DNA of 52,994 nt from positions 1-52,994 of the forward strand of contig NZ_NPKI01000052.1 of NCBI RefSeq assembly GCF_002284565.1. Reading direction: 5' to 3'. Within the stretch, counting starts at the first letter, position 1. Each line of letters opens with the position of its first letter. Shown one piece after another: positions 52,976-52,994 of this stretch. The DNA comes from Mesorhizobium mediterraneum (lineage in GTDB: Bacteria; Pseudomonadota; Alphaproteobacteria; Rhizobiales; Rhizobiaceae). Below the pieces are notes generated by a model, which was given only the letters and a program-made list of their open reading frames with translations, did not search any database and was not told the DNA's origin. The translations under genes were made by a program, and so were the position numbers.

Positions 52976-52994
52976 ATGGGACAGGTTCTACACC
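52976..52994 (+). CDS. Start of an IS481-like transposase gene (cut by the window end)
   Basis: ATGGGACAGGTTCTACAC encodes MGQVLH, a start I know from IS481-type transposases of rhizobia, where an HTH follows. Only six codons are visible. The preceding 60 bp could hold the left end of that IS. Confidence 0.5.

Overview
The window looks like an accessory replicon, most likely a symbiotic plasmid or megaplasmid, of a rhizobium-type alphaproteobacterium (Hyphomicrobiales). The reasons are two repABC cassettes, a virC/virD transfer module, tyrosine recombinases and tniABQ of plasmid type, a DUF1403-ScpB pair, a NifA/sigma-54 promoter, and many insertion-sequence remnants of rhizobial types. No rRNA or tRNA gene was seen.

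Region 1 (1-10 kb) is the most unusual part. Two direct copies of a sequence resembling Agrobacterium T-DNA borders (1803-1827 and 3426-3450, both reading on the minus strand) enclose about 1.6 kb. The enclosed DNA holds one gene (2272-2946) with a TATA box, a Kozak-like start, no Shine-Dalgarno sequence and an AT-rich 3' flank. Its protein resembles the RolB-type 'plast' proteins of Agrobacterium T-DNAs by eye. An array of four 8-bp repeats lies just outside the right-type border, where Ti and Ri plasmids carry transfer enhancers. About 2.3 kb away are divergent virD1-virD2 and virC1-virC2 operons with two candidate vir boxes between them. Together this reads as a compact natural T-DNA with its own strand-processing genes. 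The virB/virD4 secretion genes and virE are not in the window. An IS256 copy and IS21, DUF5372 and IS6 remnants surround the module.

Region 2 (10-24 kb) is a replication and maintenance region. Two complete-looking repABC operons lie in tandem on the minus strand. The first has a frameshift in repC and the second is intact. Each has an antisense RNA gene between repB and repC, and each has its own type of candidate parS. Two RES/Xre toxin-antitoxin pairs, one intact tyrosine recombinase and three recombinase remnants are interspersed. Two small elements of about 300-360 bp share terminal inverted repeats.

Region 3 (24-30 kb) has a Tn5053/Tn7-like tniA-tniB-tniQ set, with tniB frameshifted at its P-loop. 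It is followed by a DUF1403-scpB pair behind a perfect inverted repeat.

Region 4 (30-41 kb) has a NifA/sigma-54 promoter upstream of an arginine deiminase and a CtlX-type citrulline hydrolase gene, which together could take arginine to ornithine and release ammonia during symbiosis. Around them is IS debris: IS66, IS110, Tn3, a decayed group II intron beside an IS4-family transposase remnant, and an IS3 element inside the ends of another element.

Region 5 (41-53 kb) is a catabolic and transport block: an acyl-CoA ligase and acyl-CoA dehydrogenase operon, a complete peptide/opine-type ABC importer, and a divergent Rieske oxygenase-reductase pair resembling betaine demethylases. It ends in IS remnants.
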